Assembly (NCBI RefSeq): GCF_947626835.1
Contig: NZ_CANQTS010000003.1
Location: 118,092 to 182,091, forward strand
DNA: 64,000 bases
DNA from: an uncultured Acinetobacter sp.
Lineage (GTDB): Bacteria; Pseudomonadota; Gammaproteobacteria; Pseudomonadales; Moraxellaceae
Direction of reading: 5' to 3'
Part shown: piece after piece, positions 45,359 to 54,663 of the stretch
Layout: the number at the start of each line of letters is the position of its first letter
How positions within the stretch are numbered: the stretch's first letter is position 1
The notes under the pieces: generated by a model
Seen by the model: only the letters and a program-made list of their open reading frames with translations
Told to the model about the DNA's origin: nothing
Databases searched by the model: none
Translations under genes and position numbers: made by a program

Positions 45359-47179
45359 TTAGTATTTTACAGTCATACCAATAGAAGCTAAGCGACCGCT
45401 GGCAATATAATAAGACGTGGCATCATTCACTGCAGTTTTGTAGTGGGTGTCACCGACATTACGAATATTCACAAAGGTTTTTAAATGAGGATTGACTTGC
45501 CAATAGGCATTCATGTCAATCGCTGCATAGCCCGGAACATCGAGACTATCTTGAGCTTTGCCTTTGGCCACTAAAGATGTAGATGCACCATAGTGACCAT
45601 TATCCCAACCCAAGCTTAGATTGAAATTTTGGCGTGGGCGATTTGGCAAATCTTTATCTTCATCATCATTTTTGGCTTGAATATAGGCATATTCAGCGTT
45701 GGCATAGAAGTCATTTTGTGTCCATTTTAAACCCAGTTCGGCACCATTAAAGGTTGCACTGCCCATGTTTTCAAATACCCAATTGGTTAATGCACCTGAA
45801 ACCATGACATTGTCGACTTGGGTGTGAAAAGCAGAACCGTATAAGCTTACTGATGGATTGATCAAATGATCAAAACCAATCTCATAAGATACACTTTCTT
45901 CTGGTTTTAGGTCAGGATTACCACCCCACCAAACGGGTTCGCTAATAATCTGTCCCACAACAGGGGCGCGAAATGCTGTACCAACATTGGCATAAATACT
46001 CGATGCAGGACTCAACTGATAGCGAGCAGCAACTTGTCCCACAGTATGGGTGCCAAATTGCTGATTATCTTCAACGCGAACACCTGCTTGAGTGCTGATG
46101 ACATCATTTTGATATTGGTGCTGTACATAATAGCCCGTGCTGTCGTTGTCATCTTTAAAGGTATTGACACTTTCAGCTTTGGTTTTGTTGTAATGCACGC
46201 CTGCAAGTAGTTTATGTGCAGAATTGATTTGCCATTGAATATTAGAATCAAGTTCTTCTTGTTCAGTGATCACAGTAGATGGGTAATCACTTTGTACAAC
46301 TGCGTATTCATCTTCAAATTTGGATAGACGTGTTTCCCAGACTAAATTTGGATTGAGCTTGAGATTGCCTTTGAGGTTGTAAAGGCGATTGGTAAAATCA
46401 TAAGCCTGTGCTGCACCATAAGAGAAATAGTCGCCGTGACCTTCATTTTCTTTAAATTCAGCGGACAATCCAAAGTTGTCTTGATCAACGCCTAGCTTCG
46501 CTGAGTAGCCTTTTTGATCGAAACCTGCTTTTTTTGCTTGGTTACTAATAATTTGCTCACCATCTGTTTCTAGGCGTTGTCCACGAATTTGGGCGTAATA
46601 GCCATTTTCAGCAGCATCAACTCCCACAATTGATTTATAGGTGCTATTTTCACCCAGCTCGATACTGGTAAATGCACCATGTGTTGTGGGTGTCTGTGAA
46701 ATCAGTTGAATGACACCACCAATCGCATCAGTACCATACTGTACCGATGCAGGACCTTTTAGAATTTCAATTTGCTTAATGTCTGCACTATCAATTAAAT
46801 GTAAATTGGTACCTGCAACAGTTGCTGTATTAGAGCGCATACCATCTTGTAAAATTAAGGTGTGCGCGGCATTGCTACCACGTAAAAAAACTGAAGCTTG
46901 TTGACCGTAGCCACCAAGTTGCTTAACTGATAGTCCGGCTTGTTGGGTTAAAAGTGAAGGTAAATCAGCAATAGGTGATTGTTGAATGGTTTTTTCATCA
47001 ATCACATTTAAACGTGCAGGTACATCTTTAAGATTTTGTTCACTACGTGAGGCAGTGACCACAATAGTATCTAAAGCAGTTGTTGCAGTCGTGGGTTGAT
47101 TGGCATAAGCAGTGGATGTACTACCCAACGCAAGCGCGATTGCACCTACTAAGGCAGTAGGTTGAAAAGAAATTGACAT
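45359..47179 (-). CDS. btuB: Vitamin B12 TonB-dependent receptor BtuB
   Basis: Outer-membrane receptor for cobalamin uptake. The 606-residue protein has a signal peptide (about 1-27), a TonB box (DTIVVTAS), plug (VFLRGSNAAHTLILQDGMR, IEILKGPASVQYGTDAIGG) and barrel ending in an aromatic residue (IGMTVKY). I use the ATG at 47179 with ggag 7 bases upstream; the frame extends six codons further. A cobalamin riboswitch lies upstream, giving strong support for the substrate. Confidence 0.94.
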   Translation of the reverse strand: MSISFQPTALVGAIALALGSTSTAYANQPTTATTALDTIVVTASRSEQNLKDVPARLNVIDEKTIQQSPIADLPSLLTQQAGLSVKQLGGYGQQASVFLRGSNAAHTLILQDGMRSNTATVAGTNLHLIDSADIKQIEILKGPASVQYGTDAIGGVIQLISQTPTTHGAFTSIELGENSTYKSIVGVDAAENGYYAQIRGQRLETDGEQIISNQAKKAGFDQKGYSAKLGVDQDNFGLSAEFKENEGHGDYFSYGAAQAYDFTNRLYNLKGNLKLNPNLVWETRLSKFEDEYAVVQSDYPSTVITEQEELDSNIQWQINSAHKLLAGVHYNKTKAESVNTFKDDNDSTGYYVQHQYQNDVISTQAGVRVEDNQQFGTHTVGQVAARYQLSPASSIYANVGTAFRAPVVGQIISEPVWWGGNPDLKPEESVSYEIGFDHLINPSVSLYGSAFHTQVDNVMVSGALTNWVFENMGSATFNGAELGLKWTQNDFYANAEYAYIQAKNDDEDKDLPNRPRQNFNLSLGWDNGHYGASTSLVAKGKAQDSLDVPGYAAIDMNAYWQVNPHLKTFVNIRNVGDTHYKTAVNDATSYYIASGRLASIGMTVKY

Positions 47180-47194
47180 GATAAATGCTCCATA

Positions 47195-47214
47195 CATTCA
47201 CTTCCCCGTGAATG
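47195..47214 (-). other. Hairpin between the riboswitch and btuB ribosome site
   Basis: cattcac-ggggaa-gtgaatg on the minus strand is a seven-pair stem just before the ggag ribosome site (47191-47187). It is a candidate for the riboswitch expression platform, which would then work at translation. No T run follows it. Confidence 0.5.
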
Positions 47215-47229
47215 ATTGAGTGATAGAAC

Positions 47230-47415
47230 GCAGTAAGCAGGTATCCGGACTTAAATGTAGTAGATCAATCTACTTGCCTATTCACCTTCCCACATAAAAT
47301 ATGCAGTGGCGTAAATCAATTGGATTTAAATAGATAGGCGTTTCATTTTTTACCGTTGCGGGGGCAGTGCTGGATTTACACCAGCTTCCCTAAAGCTTAA
47401 GCTTGGACTTACTGC
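47230..47415 (-). promoter_or_regulatory. Cobalamin riboswitch upstream of btuB
   Basis: On the minus strand the leader has GGTGTAAATCCAGCACTG followed by CCCCCGCAAC, and the B12 box AGTCCGGATACCTGC. The ends pair as GCAGTAAG (47415-47408) with CTTACTGC (47237-47230), an eight-pair P1 helix. These match the conserved cobalamin aptamer. High B12 is expected to reduce BtuB. The rest of the 375-base gap up to trpF holds the hairpin above and, to the right, the trp promoter element. Confidence 0.95.
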
Positions 47416-47494
47416 AAGTTGTGCGCAGTATAAAGTTAGCCTATCAATTAAACAATCAACCCACAGAATAATCGGTATGAACTTTACGCAACAT

Positions 47495-47514
47495 CAAAAA
47501 ATTGCTTTACAATG
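47495..47514 (+). promoter_or_regulatory. trpF promoter element shared with trpA
   Basis: AAAAAATTGCTTTACAATGC, with TACAAT as a possible -10 box, ends 58 bases before the trpF ATG. Eighteen of its 20 bases recur at 52884-52903, 63 bases before the trpA ATG. The -35 region is not clear at either site. Confidence 0.6.
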
Positions 47515-47572
47515 CCATTCTTTAGAATTTATAGATTGGCTATAAATCAGGATGAGTTAGCCAGAACAATAT

Positions 47573-48214
47573 ATGCGAACGCGTGCCAAAATCTGTGGAA
47601 TTACCCGATGCCAAGACATCCAAGCTGTGGTTGACAGCGGTGCCGATGCGATTGGTTTGGTGTTTTATCCACCCAGTCCTCGAAGCGTCACGATTGCCCA
47701 AGCGGTTGAATTGGCTCAAGCCACGCCCGCTTATGTGCAATTGGTGGGTTTGTTTGTAAATAGCTCGCTTGAAGAAATTCAAGCCACTTTACAAGCAGTG
47801 CCTTTAGATGTTTTACAGTTTCATGGTGATGAAAGCCCAGAACATTGCCAAGCCATAGCCAAAGCCACAGGGCGACGTTGGTATAAAGCCATTCAAGTTA
47901 AAGCTGATATGGATCTTGCCGCTGTGGTGCAGCGTTACCAAGCTTGTGGTGCCAGTGCCATGTTACTTGATGCATGGCATCCGACCTTAAAAGGTGGTAC
48001 AGGCCATGCATTTGACTGGACAAAATTCCCAAAACTCGATATTCCTTTAATCTTGGCAGGAGGTCTAACTCCTGACAATGTTACACACGCTATTGAAATC
48101 ACCCGCGCTTATGCGGTGGATGTCAGCGGAGGCGTAGAGTCCGCAAAAGGTATTAAAGACCGACAACTCATTGAACACTTTATGCAAGGAGTCCATCGTG
48201 GATCAGCAAAATAA
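47573..48214 (+). CDS. trpF: Phosphoribosylanthranilate isomerase
   Basis: Third step enzyme of the anthranilate-to-tryptophan pathway. The 213-residue barrel has [11 protein letters not shown] at the start, the catalytic cysteine in [35 protein letters not shown] with the catalytic aspartate, AGGLTPDNV and [14 protein letters not shown]. It overlaps trpB by 17 bases, so the two are translationally coupled. Between it and btuB lies the divergent riboswitch region. Confidence 0.96.
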   Translation: MRTRAKICGITRCQDIQAVVDSGADAIGLVFYPPSPRSVTIAQAVELAQATPAYVQLVGLFVNSSLEEIQATLQAVPLDVLQFHGDESPEHCQAIAKATGRRWYKAIQVKADMDLAAVVQRYQACGASAMLLDAWHPTLKGGTGHAFDWTKFPKLDIPLILAGGLTPDNVTHAIEITRAYAVDVSGGVESAKGIKDRQLIEHFMQGVHRGSAK

Positions 48215-49427
48215 TGTGATTGACTATACCCAATTCCCCGATGCGCGTGGGCATTTCGGTATCCATGGCGGACGTTTTGTGTCAGAAACTTTAATGGCAG
48301 CATTACAGGATTTAGAGCAACTCTATTTCCGTATGAAAGATGATGCACAGTTTTTGGCAGAATTCGACCGTGATCTCGCCTACTATGTAGGTCGTCCTAG
48401 TCCTTTATATTATGCTGAGCGATGGTCGAAGCACCTTGGTGGTGCGCAGATTTACCTCAAACGTGAAGACTTAAACCATACCGGTTCACATAAAGTGAAT
48501 AACACCATTGGTCAGGCTTTATTGGCAAAATTGTCGGGTAAAAAGCGTATTATTGCTGAAACCGGTGCAGGTCAGCATGGTGTAGCAACGGCAACCATTG
48601 CAGCACGTTTAGGCTTAGAATGTGTGGTGTATATGGGCGCAGATGACGTGAAACGTCAAGCCATGAACGTATATCGTATGCGTTTATTGGGTGCGACAGT
48701 TGTACCGGTAGAAAGTGGCTCAAAAACCTTAAAAGATGCCATGAACGAAGCGATGCGCGATTGGGTGACCAATGTTGATAGCACCTATTATGTGATTGGT
48801 ACGGTGGCAGGTCCACATCCATATCCGCAATTGGTACGTGATTTCCAATCCATTATTGGTCGTGAAGCACGTCGTCAAATTCAAGAACAAGCTGGTCGTT
48901 TACCTGATGCACTGGTGGCTTGTGTGGGCGGTGGTTCAAATGCCATGGGCTTATTCTATCCATTCTTAAATGACCAAGATGTCAAAATGTATGGGGTAGA
49001 AGCGGCAGGTCATGGTATTGAAACTGGTAAACACTCAGCACCTTTAAATGCAGGTCACGTGGGTGTACTACACGGTAACCGTACGTATTTAATGTCAGAT
49101 GCTCAAGGTCAGATCATTGAAACGCATTCAATTTCAGCTGGTTTGGATTATCCGGGTGTAGGTCCTGAGCATAGCTTCTTAAAGGATATGCAACGTGTTG
49201 AATATATGCCAATTACTGACACGGAAGCATTACAAGGCTTCCGTGATTTAACCCAAATTGAAGGCATTATTCCGGCACTTGAAAGCTCACATGCCATGGC
49301 CTATGTCACTAAACTTGCGCCAACCATGTCTAAAGATCAAATTATCATTGCCAACGTATCAGGTCGTGGTGATAAAGATTTAATGACTGTGGCACGCATT
49401 GATGGCGTAGAAATGGTGGAGATGTAG
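48198..49427 (+). CDS. trpB: Tryptophan synthase beta chain
   Basis: PLP subunit that joins indole and serine into tryptophan. The 409-residue protein has the PLP lysine in [13 protein letters not shown] (about residue 96), [21 protein letters not shown], and the C-terminal SGRGDKDL. I use the GTG at 48198 with aaggag 8 bases upstream; the longer frame begins inside trpF. trpA, its usual neighbour, is 3.5 kb away. Confidence 0.97.
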   Translation: MDQQNNVIDYTQFPDARGHFGIHGGRFVSETLMAALQDLEQLYFRMKDDAQFLAEFDRDLAYYVGRPSPLYYAERWSKHLGGAQIYLKREDLNHTGSHKVNNTIGQALLAKLSGKKRIIAETGAGQHGVATATIAARLGLECVVYMGADDVKRQAMNVYRMRLLGATVVPVESGSKTLKDAMNEAMRDWVTNVDSTYYVIGTVAGPHPYPQLVRDFQSIIGREARRQIQEQAGRLPDALVACVGGGSNAMGLFYPFLNDQDVKMYGVEAAGHGIETGKHSAPLNAGHVGVLHGNRTYLMSDAQGQIIETHSISAGLDYPGVGPEHSFLKDMQRVEYMPITDTEALQGFRDLTQIEGIIPALESSHAMAYVTKLAPTMSKDQIIIANVSGRGDKDLMTVARIDGVEMVEM

Positions 49428-49476
49428 CATCCTCAACGCCTTCTTATGATTGAGGGGTTAGGATTGTAATAGAAAG

Positions 49477-49507
49477 TCGCATTCAAGATATTGGGTGCGA
49501 TTTTTTA
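49477..49507 (+). terminator. Intrinsic terminator after trpB
   Basis: tcgcattc and gggtgcga pair over eight positions (two G-U) around an eight-base loop, followed by tttttt. It ends the trpFB unit. Confidence 0.65.
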
Positions 49508-49605
49508 TTTATAAAAATAAAGTCTTAAAAAAGAGACGTGTTTGGGCGACAGTTGCCTTTTGGCTCGGTATGATAAGAAGTCTTTGATTGCCATGGATGG
49601 AATCT

Positions 49606-50118
49606 ATGCCCAGTTTATTTATTGTGATGCTCGGTGGTCGGCATGCACGTGCCAATACCGAAGTACATGATGTGGTGTTGGCGTTGGGTGAAAATCTACA
49701 AGAGACTTACCCACAGTTAAAACAAGCATGGTTTGGTGAACAAAAAGGTTTACATATTGATGCATGGGCGCAAATTCATGGTGTGGTGTTTGACGATAAA
49801 CACTATCAAATACAATTCACCGATGCAGCACCTAAGCAAAGCGACGCTAAACTGTATTTAATTAATTTAGGCGGTTATAGCGCTCAAGAATTTGGTGAAT
49901 TACATCGTTATATATTGGTGGTGGCACAAAATGCCATGGTGGCCAAGCAACGTGGCAAACAATATTTTGCACAACATTGGCAAAAACAACATACCGATCG
50001 GGTCTTAGATGTCGATGATTGCTTAGCCATCGATCACGTATATGGACGTTATGTGCAACTTGTTGAAGGTGAATTTAGCAGAAATCACTGGGAAAACACC
50101 TATTTAAGCTTGGATTAA
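49606..50118 (+). CDS. DUF1543-family protein
   Basis: A 170-residue cytoplasmic protein with MPSLFIVMLGGRHARANTEVHDVVLALG at the start and LYLINLGGYSAQEFGELHRY in the middle, the pattern of DUF1543. Function unknown. I use the ATG at 49606, since the family usually begins M.xLF.VMLGG; two in-frame starts lie just upstream. It lies between the trpB terminator and the DUF2804 gene, in the block that splits trpB from trpA. Confidence 0.75.
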   Translation: MPSLFIVMLGGRHARANTEVHDVVLALGENLQETYPQLKQAWFGEQKGLHIDAWAQIHGVVFDDKHYQIQFTDAAPKQSDAKLYLINLGGYSAQEFGELHRYILVVAQNAMVAKQRGKQYFAQHWQKQHTDRVLDVDDCLAIDHVYGRYVQLVEGEFSRNHWENTYLSLD

Positions 50119-50251
50119 GCTGTAATGTTGGTATTTGTGGCAAAAGGCAATCGGTTATTTGGGTCGTAAAATTGACATCAAACGCTATGCAGTTGAAATT
50201 TTATAGGCATAATACAGACCAAGATCAGCGGTCTTTAAGTGAGTGGGGAAA

Positions 50252-51238
50252 ATGGATCTAATTCAGTCCAATGGACAGCCGCAGTATGGCCGTTTTAACG
50301 CGATTCCCACTCGGATCGACTATCAAGCAGTGCAATATAAAACAGAGCAAGGCGTTGAATTACTCGGTTGGCGTAAGCGTTTAAAATATAAAAAATTTAA
50401 ATTTTGTAGTATTCAGCATCAGCATTATAGTATTGGCATTGCCATTGCCGATTTGGCATGGGCAGGTTATGGACTGATTTATGTCTATGATCATCAAAGC
50501 GGTGAAGTACTTGAATGGCAAGGCTCTACCTTGTTGGCACGCAACACGCAACTTGATGAACAACCCTTATTTAATCAAAGCCATTTTCATAAATCACCAT
50601 TTGAGTTGACTATTGATCATGCCAATGGCGTGCGTTATATCCGTGTTAGCAAATATGGTGAAATTAAACTAAGCGCACGTATTTTTTGCGCAGGGACTGA
50701 TCCCTTGAGTACTTGTCATGCTGTGGGGCAACATGGCTGGTTATATACCCAAAAGCTGACGACTTTAGGCTGTGAAGGTTATTTTTTGGATAAACAGTCC
50801 AAAGCGATTCAATTTAATGCCAAAACCTTTGCCAGTTTAGATGACACCTGTGGCTTTTTTAAAGCTGAAACCACATGGTTTTGGTTAAGCTGTAATTTTT
50901 GGTGGCAAGGCCAGCATCGGGTCGGTTTAAGCTTAAGCCAAGGCGAGCATGCCAGTACTGACAACAGTCTATGGTTAGATGGTGTGCTCTATCCTTTGGG
51001 CGAGGTGATATTTCAGCAGCTAGATGATGGTGCTTGGCAAGTACGTAGTCAAGATACAGGTATAGAGCTACGCATTGAAAATACATGGTCACGCTCAGAA
51101 AAAGTTAATTTCCGTTTTAGCAGTAGTCAATTTAAACAATGGCAAAGCAAAATCAGTGGGCAAATTACAATCAATCAGCGCATGATTACTTTAAATGTCG
51201 AATATGGCATTTTTGAGCAACATGCGCGTAAACTTTAA
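50252..51238 (+). CDS. DUF2804-family protein
   Basis: A 328-residue protein with an N-terminal region of beta strands and the mid stretch ASLDDTCGFFKAETTWFW, the pattern of DUF2804 (a lipocalin-like or sugar-related fold by annotation elsewhere; unproven). No signal peptide. Start either the ATG at 50252 or a GTG three codons earlier. 133 bases separate it from the DUF1543 gene, and it ends at a bidirectional terminator. Function unknown. Confidence 0.72.
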   Translation: MDLIQSNGQPQYGRFNAIPTRIDYQAVQYKTEQGVELLGWRKRLKYKKFKFCSIQHQHYSIGIAIADLAWAGYGLIYVYDHQSGEVLEWQGSTLLARNTQLDEQPLFNQSHFHKSPFELTIDHANGVRYIRVSKYGEIKLSARIFCAGTDPLSTCHAVGQHGWLYTQKLTTLGCEGYFLDKQSKAIQFNAKTFASLDDTCGFFKAETTWFWLSCNFWWQGQHRVGLSLSQGEHASTDNSLWLDGVLYPLGEVIFQQLDDGAWQVRSQDTGIELRIENTWSRSEKVNFRFSSSQFKQWQSKISGQITINQRMITLNVEYGIFEQHARKL

Positions 51239-51242
51239 AGCC

Positions 51243-51270
51243 AAAAAAGCGACCCGAAGGTCGCTTTTTT
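51243..51270. terminator. Bidirectional terminator between DUF2804 and antiporter genes
   Basis: agcgacc-cgaa-ggtcgct stem flanked by A runs to the left and T runs to the right; the T run touches the antiporter stop codon at 51270-51272. Confidence 0.88.
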
Positions 51271-52601
51271 TAAGCTGTTTTTAAACGTGGATAACGTAGC
51301 ACAATGGCGATGCTTGCAAAAATCGCCAACACCCAGCAATAATACACACTACTAATCAATTCCACCGGGGACATCTTGGCAATTGAGCAGGCCAATAAAA
51401 GTTGTGCACCATAAGGAATTAAACCTTGAATCACACATGAAAAAATGTCCATTAAGGCTGCGGCACGTTTTGGGTCAACCCCATATTCTTTAGCCACTTC
51501 ACGTGCCATATCGCCAGATAAAATAATCGCAACAGTATTGTTGGCGACAAATAAATTGGCAAACACCACCAACAAACTAATCCCAATTTCACCGGCACGT
51601 TGACGTCCGACTTTAAAAGCACTAGTCAGTTGATAAATGCGTTCAATCAGCCATTGTAAGCCACCTTCACGTTGCATCAGCGCTGATAAGCCGCCTAAAA
51701 ACATCGATAACAAGGCCACTTCAAACATCCCGACAAAACCGTCGTAGGCAGCATTGTTAATTTTAAAGATATCTAAATCAGGTTGGATCAACAAACCCAT
51801 CAACGCAGACAGCAATACACCAATCGTGAGTACAGCCAACACATGCAAACGGCTAAAAGCTAAAGCAAATACTGCCACATAAGGCACAATTAACCATGCA
51901 TTAAAGTCTTTATATTCAAGTGCATTAGACGATTGACTTAAGAAAAAGTAAATCAGCATAGTCGCCAAGGCTGCAGGCACAGCAATCCATACATTGACCC
52001 GAAACTTATCGCGAAGTTGCACTTTTTGGCTGGTGGTGGCCGCAATGGTGGTGTCTGAAATCATGGATAAATTATCCCCAAACATCGCTCCGCCAACCAC
52101 AGCACCAATGGCATAAACTGCCGCAATGTCGATGGCTTGTGAAAAACCAAAAGCAATTGGCGCACAAGCGGCAATGGTTCCCATTGAGGTGCCCATCGCG
52201 GTGGCAATAAATGCAGCAATTAAAAATAGCATAGGTAACACAAAGCTGGGCGGAATCATCGACAAGCCCAATTGTACTGTGGCGTCTACGCTACCAATGG
52301 CACTACTGACGCTGGCAAAGGCTCCTGCCAACATAAACACCATAAACATTAAAATTAAATTGGGATGGCTGGCGCCTTTGAGTAAGGTTTCAATCCCTTC
52401 ATTAATGGGACCGCGATATAACAACACAGCCAAAATTAACGCAGGAATAGCAGCAACGGGTGCTTTCATTTGGTAGAAGGCAAATTCAGAGCCAATGAGG
52501 CTGTGATAAATGCCACTACCTAAAAAAATGGCTAAAAAAACAATAAGTGGTAACAGTGCCAACATACGTGCTGGCACTGCCGAGATGGTTTGGGAGGTCA
52601 T
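51270..52601 (-). CDS. nhaC: Na+/H+ antiporter, NhaC family
   Basis: A 443-residue inner-membrane transporter with about 11 hydrophobic segments. The conserved GDNLSMISDTTIAATTSQ (about 174-191) is the NhaC family motif that includes the ion-site aspartates; ATAMGTSMGTIAACAPI precedes it. The likely role is exchange of sodium for protons, but some family members move organic acids. It is convergent with the DUF2804 gene and divergent from trpA. Confidence 0.78.
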   Translation of the reverse strand: MTSQTISAVPARMLALLPLIVFLAIFLGSGIYHSLIGSEFAFYQMKAPVAAIPALILAVLLYRGPINEGIETLLKGASHPNLILMFMVFMLAGAFASVSSAIGSVDATVQLGLSMIPPSFVLPMLFLIAAFIATAMGTSMGTIAACAPIAFGFSQAIDIAAVYAIGAVVGGAMFGDNLSMISDTTIAATTSQKVQLRDKFRVNVWIAVPAALATMLIYFFLSQSSNALEYKDFNAWLIVPYVAVFALAFSRLHVLAVLTIGVLLSALMGLLIQPDLDIFKINNAAYDGFVGMFEVALLSMFLGGLSALMQREGGLQWLIERIYQLTSAFKVGRQRAGEIGISLLVVFANLFVANNTVAIILSGDMAREVAKEYGVDPKRAAALMDIFSCVIQGLIPYGAQLLLACSIAKMSPVELISSVYYCWVLAIFASIAIVLRYPRLKTA

Positions 52602-52966
52602 AGGGAGATAAAAAAATATACAAGAATATGCCTAGTATAAAACAGCTTTTGCTATTTGCTGCAAATTTAAATGTAAATGCTAACTTGGCTTTTTATATGA
52701 GATTTTTATAAATTCGGCCCAGTTGATTGAAATCAAGGCAATTTTTTAAAAGCTAAAATTAGGCATCTTTGATCATTGAGAAAAAAAAGCAAATATTAGT
52801 AAATGTAGCACATAGGTTTGTTCTGATGAAAAACCCCAAAAACACCTCGTGTATGTGTACCTTAAGTACGCTACCCAAGCAGTAAAAAATAGCGTTACAA
52901 TGCTTGTGTCTTGTATTCATACAAAACCTAAGCCTCCGTTTAAATACTCAAGGAAAGTACAACCCT
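52602..52966. other. Non-coding region between antiporter and trpA
   Basis: AT-rich gap of 365 bases holding the antiporter promoter on one side and the trpA promoter on the other. Visible features are an inverted repeat ttgatt-ga-aatcaa (52733-52746) and the trp element. I see no RNA gene or short reading frame with a ribosome site. Confidence 0.5.
52884..52903 (+). promoter_or_regulatory. trpA promoter element shared with trpF
   Basis: AAAAAATAGCGTTACAATGC matches 18 of 20 bases of the element before trpF. It lies 63 bases before the trpA ATG, with TACAAT as the likely -10. The flanks do not match, so it is not a large duplication. Confidence 0.6.
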
Positions 52967-53770
52967 ATGTCACGTTTAGCCAGCCGATTTGCCAAGCTGA
53001 AATCACAACAGCAAAAAGCTTTAGTTTCTTATGTGATGGCCGGAGATCCGCATCCCGAAGTCACTGTTGATTTATTACATCAGATGGTGGACGCAGGCGT
53101 AGATGTGATTGAATTGGGTTTACCATTTTCCGATCCAATGGCCGATGGTCCCGTGATTGCTTTGGCCGCTGAGCGTGCTTTAGCAGGCGGGACCAATACC
53201 TTGGATGCGTTGAATATGGTCAAAGCATTTCGTGAAAAAGACAGCAGCACACCTGTGGTGTTAATGGGTTATTTAAATCCTGTAGAAGTGATTGGCTATG
53301 AACAGTTTGTCGCAACAGCGCATGAGTGTGGTGTAGACGGCGTATTGTTGGTGGATTTACCACCAGAAGAAGCGGATGATTTTAATGCTGTATTAAAAAA
53401 ATACGACATGGATCAAATTTTCTTACTTGCACCGACTTCAACGGATGAACGTATTGCTTATGTAGCGCAACATGCACGTGGTTTTATTTACTATGTGTCA
53501 TTAAAAGGGGTGACAGGGGCGGCTACTTTAGATGTCTCGGAAGCTGCAAATCGTATTGAAAAAATTAAAGCCATCACTGATGTTCCTGTAGGTGTAGGTT
53601 TTGGTATCAGCGATGCTGCCTCAGCCAAAGCTATGGGCGTTGCCGCAGATGCGGTGATTGTGGGCAGTGCTTTTGTGAAACAATTTGCCACTTTAGCGCC
53701 AGAACAAGCCGTGATTGAAACGGTTAATAAAGTCAAGGAGCTTCGAGCTGCGCTCGATGAGTTAGTATGA
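52967..53770 (+). CDS. trpA: Tryptophan synthase alpha chain
   Basis: Cleaves indole-3-glycerol phosphate to indole, which passes to TrpB. The 267-residue barrel has ELGLPFSDPMADGPVI (catalytic glutamate and aspartate region), LLVDLPPEEADDF and VGFGISDAAS. I use the ATG at 52967, with aaggaaag upstream, over the longer frame. Its stop overlaps the accD start by 4 bases (ATGA), so the two are coupled. Confidence 0.96.
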   Translation: MSRLASRFAKLKSQQQKALVSYVMAGDPHPEVTVDLLHQMVDAGVDVIELGLPFSDPMADGPVIALAAERALAGGTNTLDALNMVKAFREKDSSTPVVLMGYLNPVEVIGYEQFVATAHECGVDGVLLVDLPPEEADDFNAVLKKYDMDQIFLLAPTSTDERIAYVAQHARGFIYYVSLKGVTGAATLDVSEAANRIEKIKAITDVPVGVGFGISDAASAKAMGVAADAVIVGSAFVKQFATLAPEQAVIETVNKVKELRAALDELV

Positions 53771-54663
53771 ATCAACAAGTGAAAGCAGGGAAAGTTCTTA
53801 GCCCATCGACGCCGTGGACTGAGCGCGGTGTACCAGGTATCCATCTTCCCGATGAACAACAAACCTTTAAAGCAACATCGACTGAACCTACGGTTGAGTG
53901 TACTGAATGTCATGCTTTAGTGACCCGTACTGCCATGGCATTTAATGCCTATGTGTGCCCACAATGTGATGAACATTTGCGTATGAAAGCGCGTGAGCGT
54001 TTAACTTGGTTCTTTGATCAAGTGCAAACTGAACTCGGTCAAGAATTCCAAGCCAAAGACCCACTCAATTTTGTTGATAGCAAAGCCTATCCAGATCGTA
54101 TGGCTGAAGCGCAAAAGAAAACTGGTGAAACTGAAGCTTTAGTGGTGATGCAAGGCTTAGTAAAAAACTTGCCAATGATCGCTTGTGCCTTTGAGTTTGA
54201 CTTTATGGGTGGTTCAATGGGAACTGTCGTAGGTGACCGTTTTGTTCAAGCTGCTGAAAAAGCCATTCAAGATCGTCAAGCCTTGGTGTGCTTTGCAGCT
54301 TCTGGTGGCGCACGTATGCAAGAAGGCATGTTGTCTTTAATGCAAATGGCACGTACCTCAGCCGCCATTCAACGCCTTAAAGATGCAGGTTTACCGTATA
54401 TCGTGGTGTTAACGCATCCAGTTTATGGTGGTGTAACGGCATCTTTAGCCATGCTTGGTGATGTGCATATTGCTGAACCTAAAGCCATGATTGGTTTTGC
54501 AGGTAAACGTGTAATTGAGCAAACGGTACGTGAGACCTTACAAGAACCATTCCAACGTGCTGAGTATTTACTTGAGCATGGTGTAGTCGATCAAATTGTT
54601 CATCGTCATGCATTACGTGATACTGTATATCGCATCGTTACGAAATTAATGAACTTACCTTGA
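53767..54663 (+). CDS. accD: Acetyl-CoA carboxylase carboxyltransferase subunit beta
   Basis: Transfers carboxyl from biotin to acetyl-CoA with AccA in the first step of fatty-acid synthesis. The 298-residue protein has the N-terminal zinc finger VECTECHALV...AYVCPQCDEH (C-x2-C, C-x2-C) and a crotonase-like domain with CAFEFDFMGGSMG, SGGARMQEG and FAGKRVIEQT. It overlaps trpA and folC by a few bases, placing it mid-operon, an order shared with many gammaproteobacteria. Confidence 0.97.
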   Translation: MNQQVKAGKVLSPSTPWTERGVPGIHLPDEQQTFKATSTEPTVECTECHALVTRTAMAFNAYVCPQCDEHLRMKARERLTWFFDQVQTELGQEFQAKDPLNFVDSKAYPDRMAEAQKKTGETEALVVMQGLVKNLPMIACAFEFDFMGGSMGTVVGDRFVQAAEKAIQDRQALVCFAASGGARMQEGMLSLMQMARTSAAIQRLKDAGLPYIVVLTHPVYGGVTASLAMLGDVHIAEPKAMIGFAGKRVIEQTVRETLQEPFQRAEYLLEHGVVDQIVHRHALRDTVYRIVTKLMNLP

